NCBI GenBank assembly: GCA_964431365.1
Contig: CAYSJJ010000126.1
Coordinates: 1 to 5,325, forward strand
Reading direction: 5' to 3'
DNA: 5,325 nt
Source: Geomobilibacter sp964431365
GTDB taxonomy: Bacteria; Desulfobacterota; Desulfuromonadia; Geobacterales; DSM-12255
Part shown: in pieces, positions 5,278 through 5,325 of the stretch
Numbering within the stretch: position 1 is the first letter of the stretch
Layout of the letters: every line of letters starts with the position of its first letter
Made by a program: the position numbers and the translations under genes
The notes under the pieces: generated by a model
Told to the model about the DNA's origin: nothing
The model's database searches: none
The model's input: only the letters and a program-made list of their open reading frames with translations

Positions 5278-5325
5278 AATAGCGAAGACCTCCTTCCTCA
5301 AACGAAACAAGGGGTCAGGCTTATC

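Overview
The window is GC-rich DNA (only short intergenic stretches are AT-rich) from a Gram-negative bacterium: it encodes a lipobox lipoprotein, a secreted DUF4403-type protein and an HU protein. The protein styles fit a Desulfuromonadota/Geobacter-like organism, but that is an inference from general resemblance and no marker gene here settles it.

Left half (86-2707): a complete IS21-family insertion sequence of about 2.62 kb. It carries istA (DDE transposase) and istB (AAA+ helper ATPase), overlapping by 23 nt on the + strand. The ends are a perfect 12-bp terminal inverted repeat, TGCGTATTCCGG. Inside each end lies an array of a degenerate ~23-bp unit (five copies left, four right, oppositely oriented), the expected transposase-binding sites. 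The bases outside the two ends show no target-site duplication. The left flank holds the last codons of an upstream ORF that stops at 52. The right flank opens directly into an AT-rich ORF tail (2708-2770) that has lost its 5' part. The element therefore probably sits at a rearranged junction.

Middle (2771-2947): about 180 bp with no gene I can recognise, only a small hairpin.

Right half (2948-5325): three genes on the - strand, in transcription order DUF4403 protein, HU-like DNA-binding protein, small lipoprotein. HU and the lipoprotein each have a credible sigma70-type promoter and a clear Shine-Dalgarno sequence. HU has a short Lys/Ala-rich C-terminal tail and is followed by two hairpins, the second being a strong intrinsic terminator.

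The most unusual spot is 3512-3543. Directly after the HU stop codon lies a 32-nt sequence that reads as the 3' end of a tRNA (T arm, acceptor strand, encoded CCA; proline type by its end), with no 5' part. It looks like an attachment-site scar left by an integrative element, or a broken tRNA gene, with the old tRNA terminator now serving HU. No complete new defence or metabolic system is visible; the points of interest are junctions and architecture.
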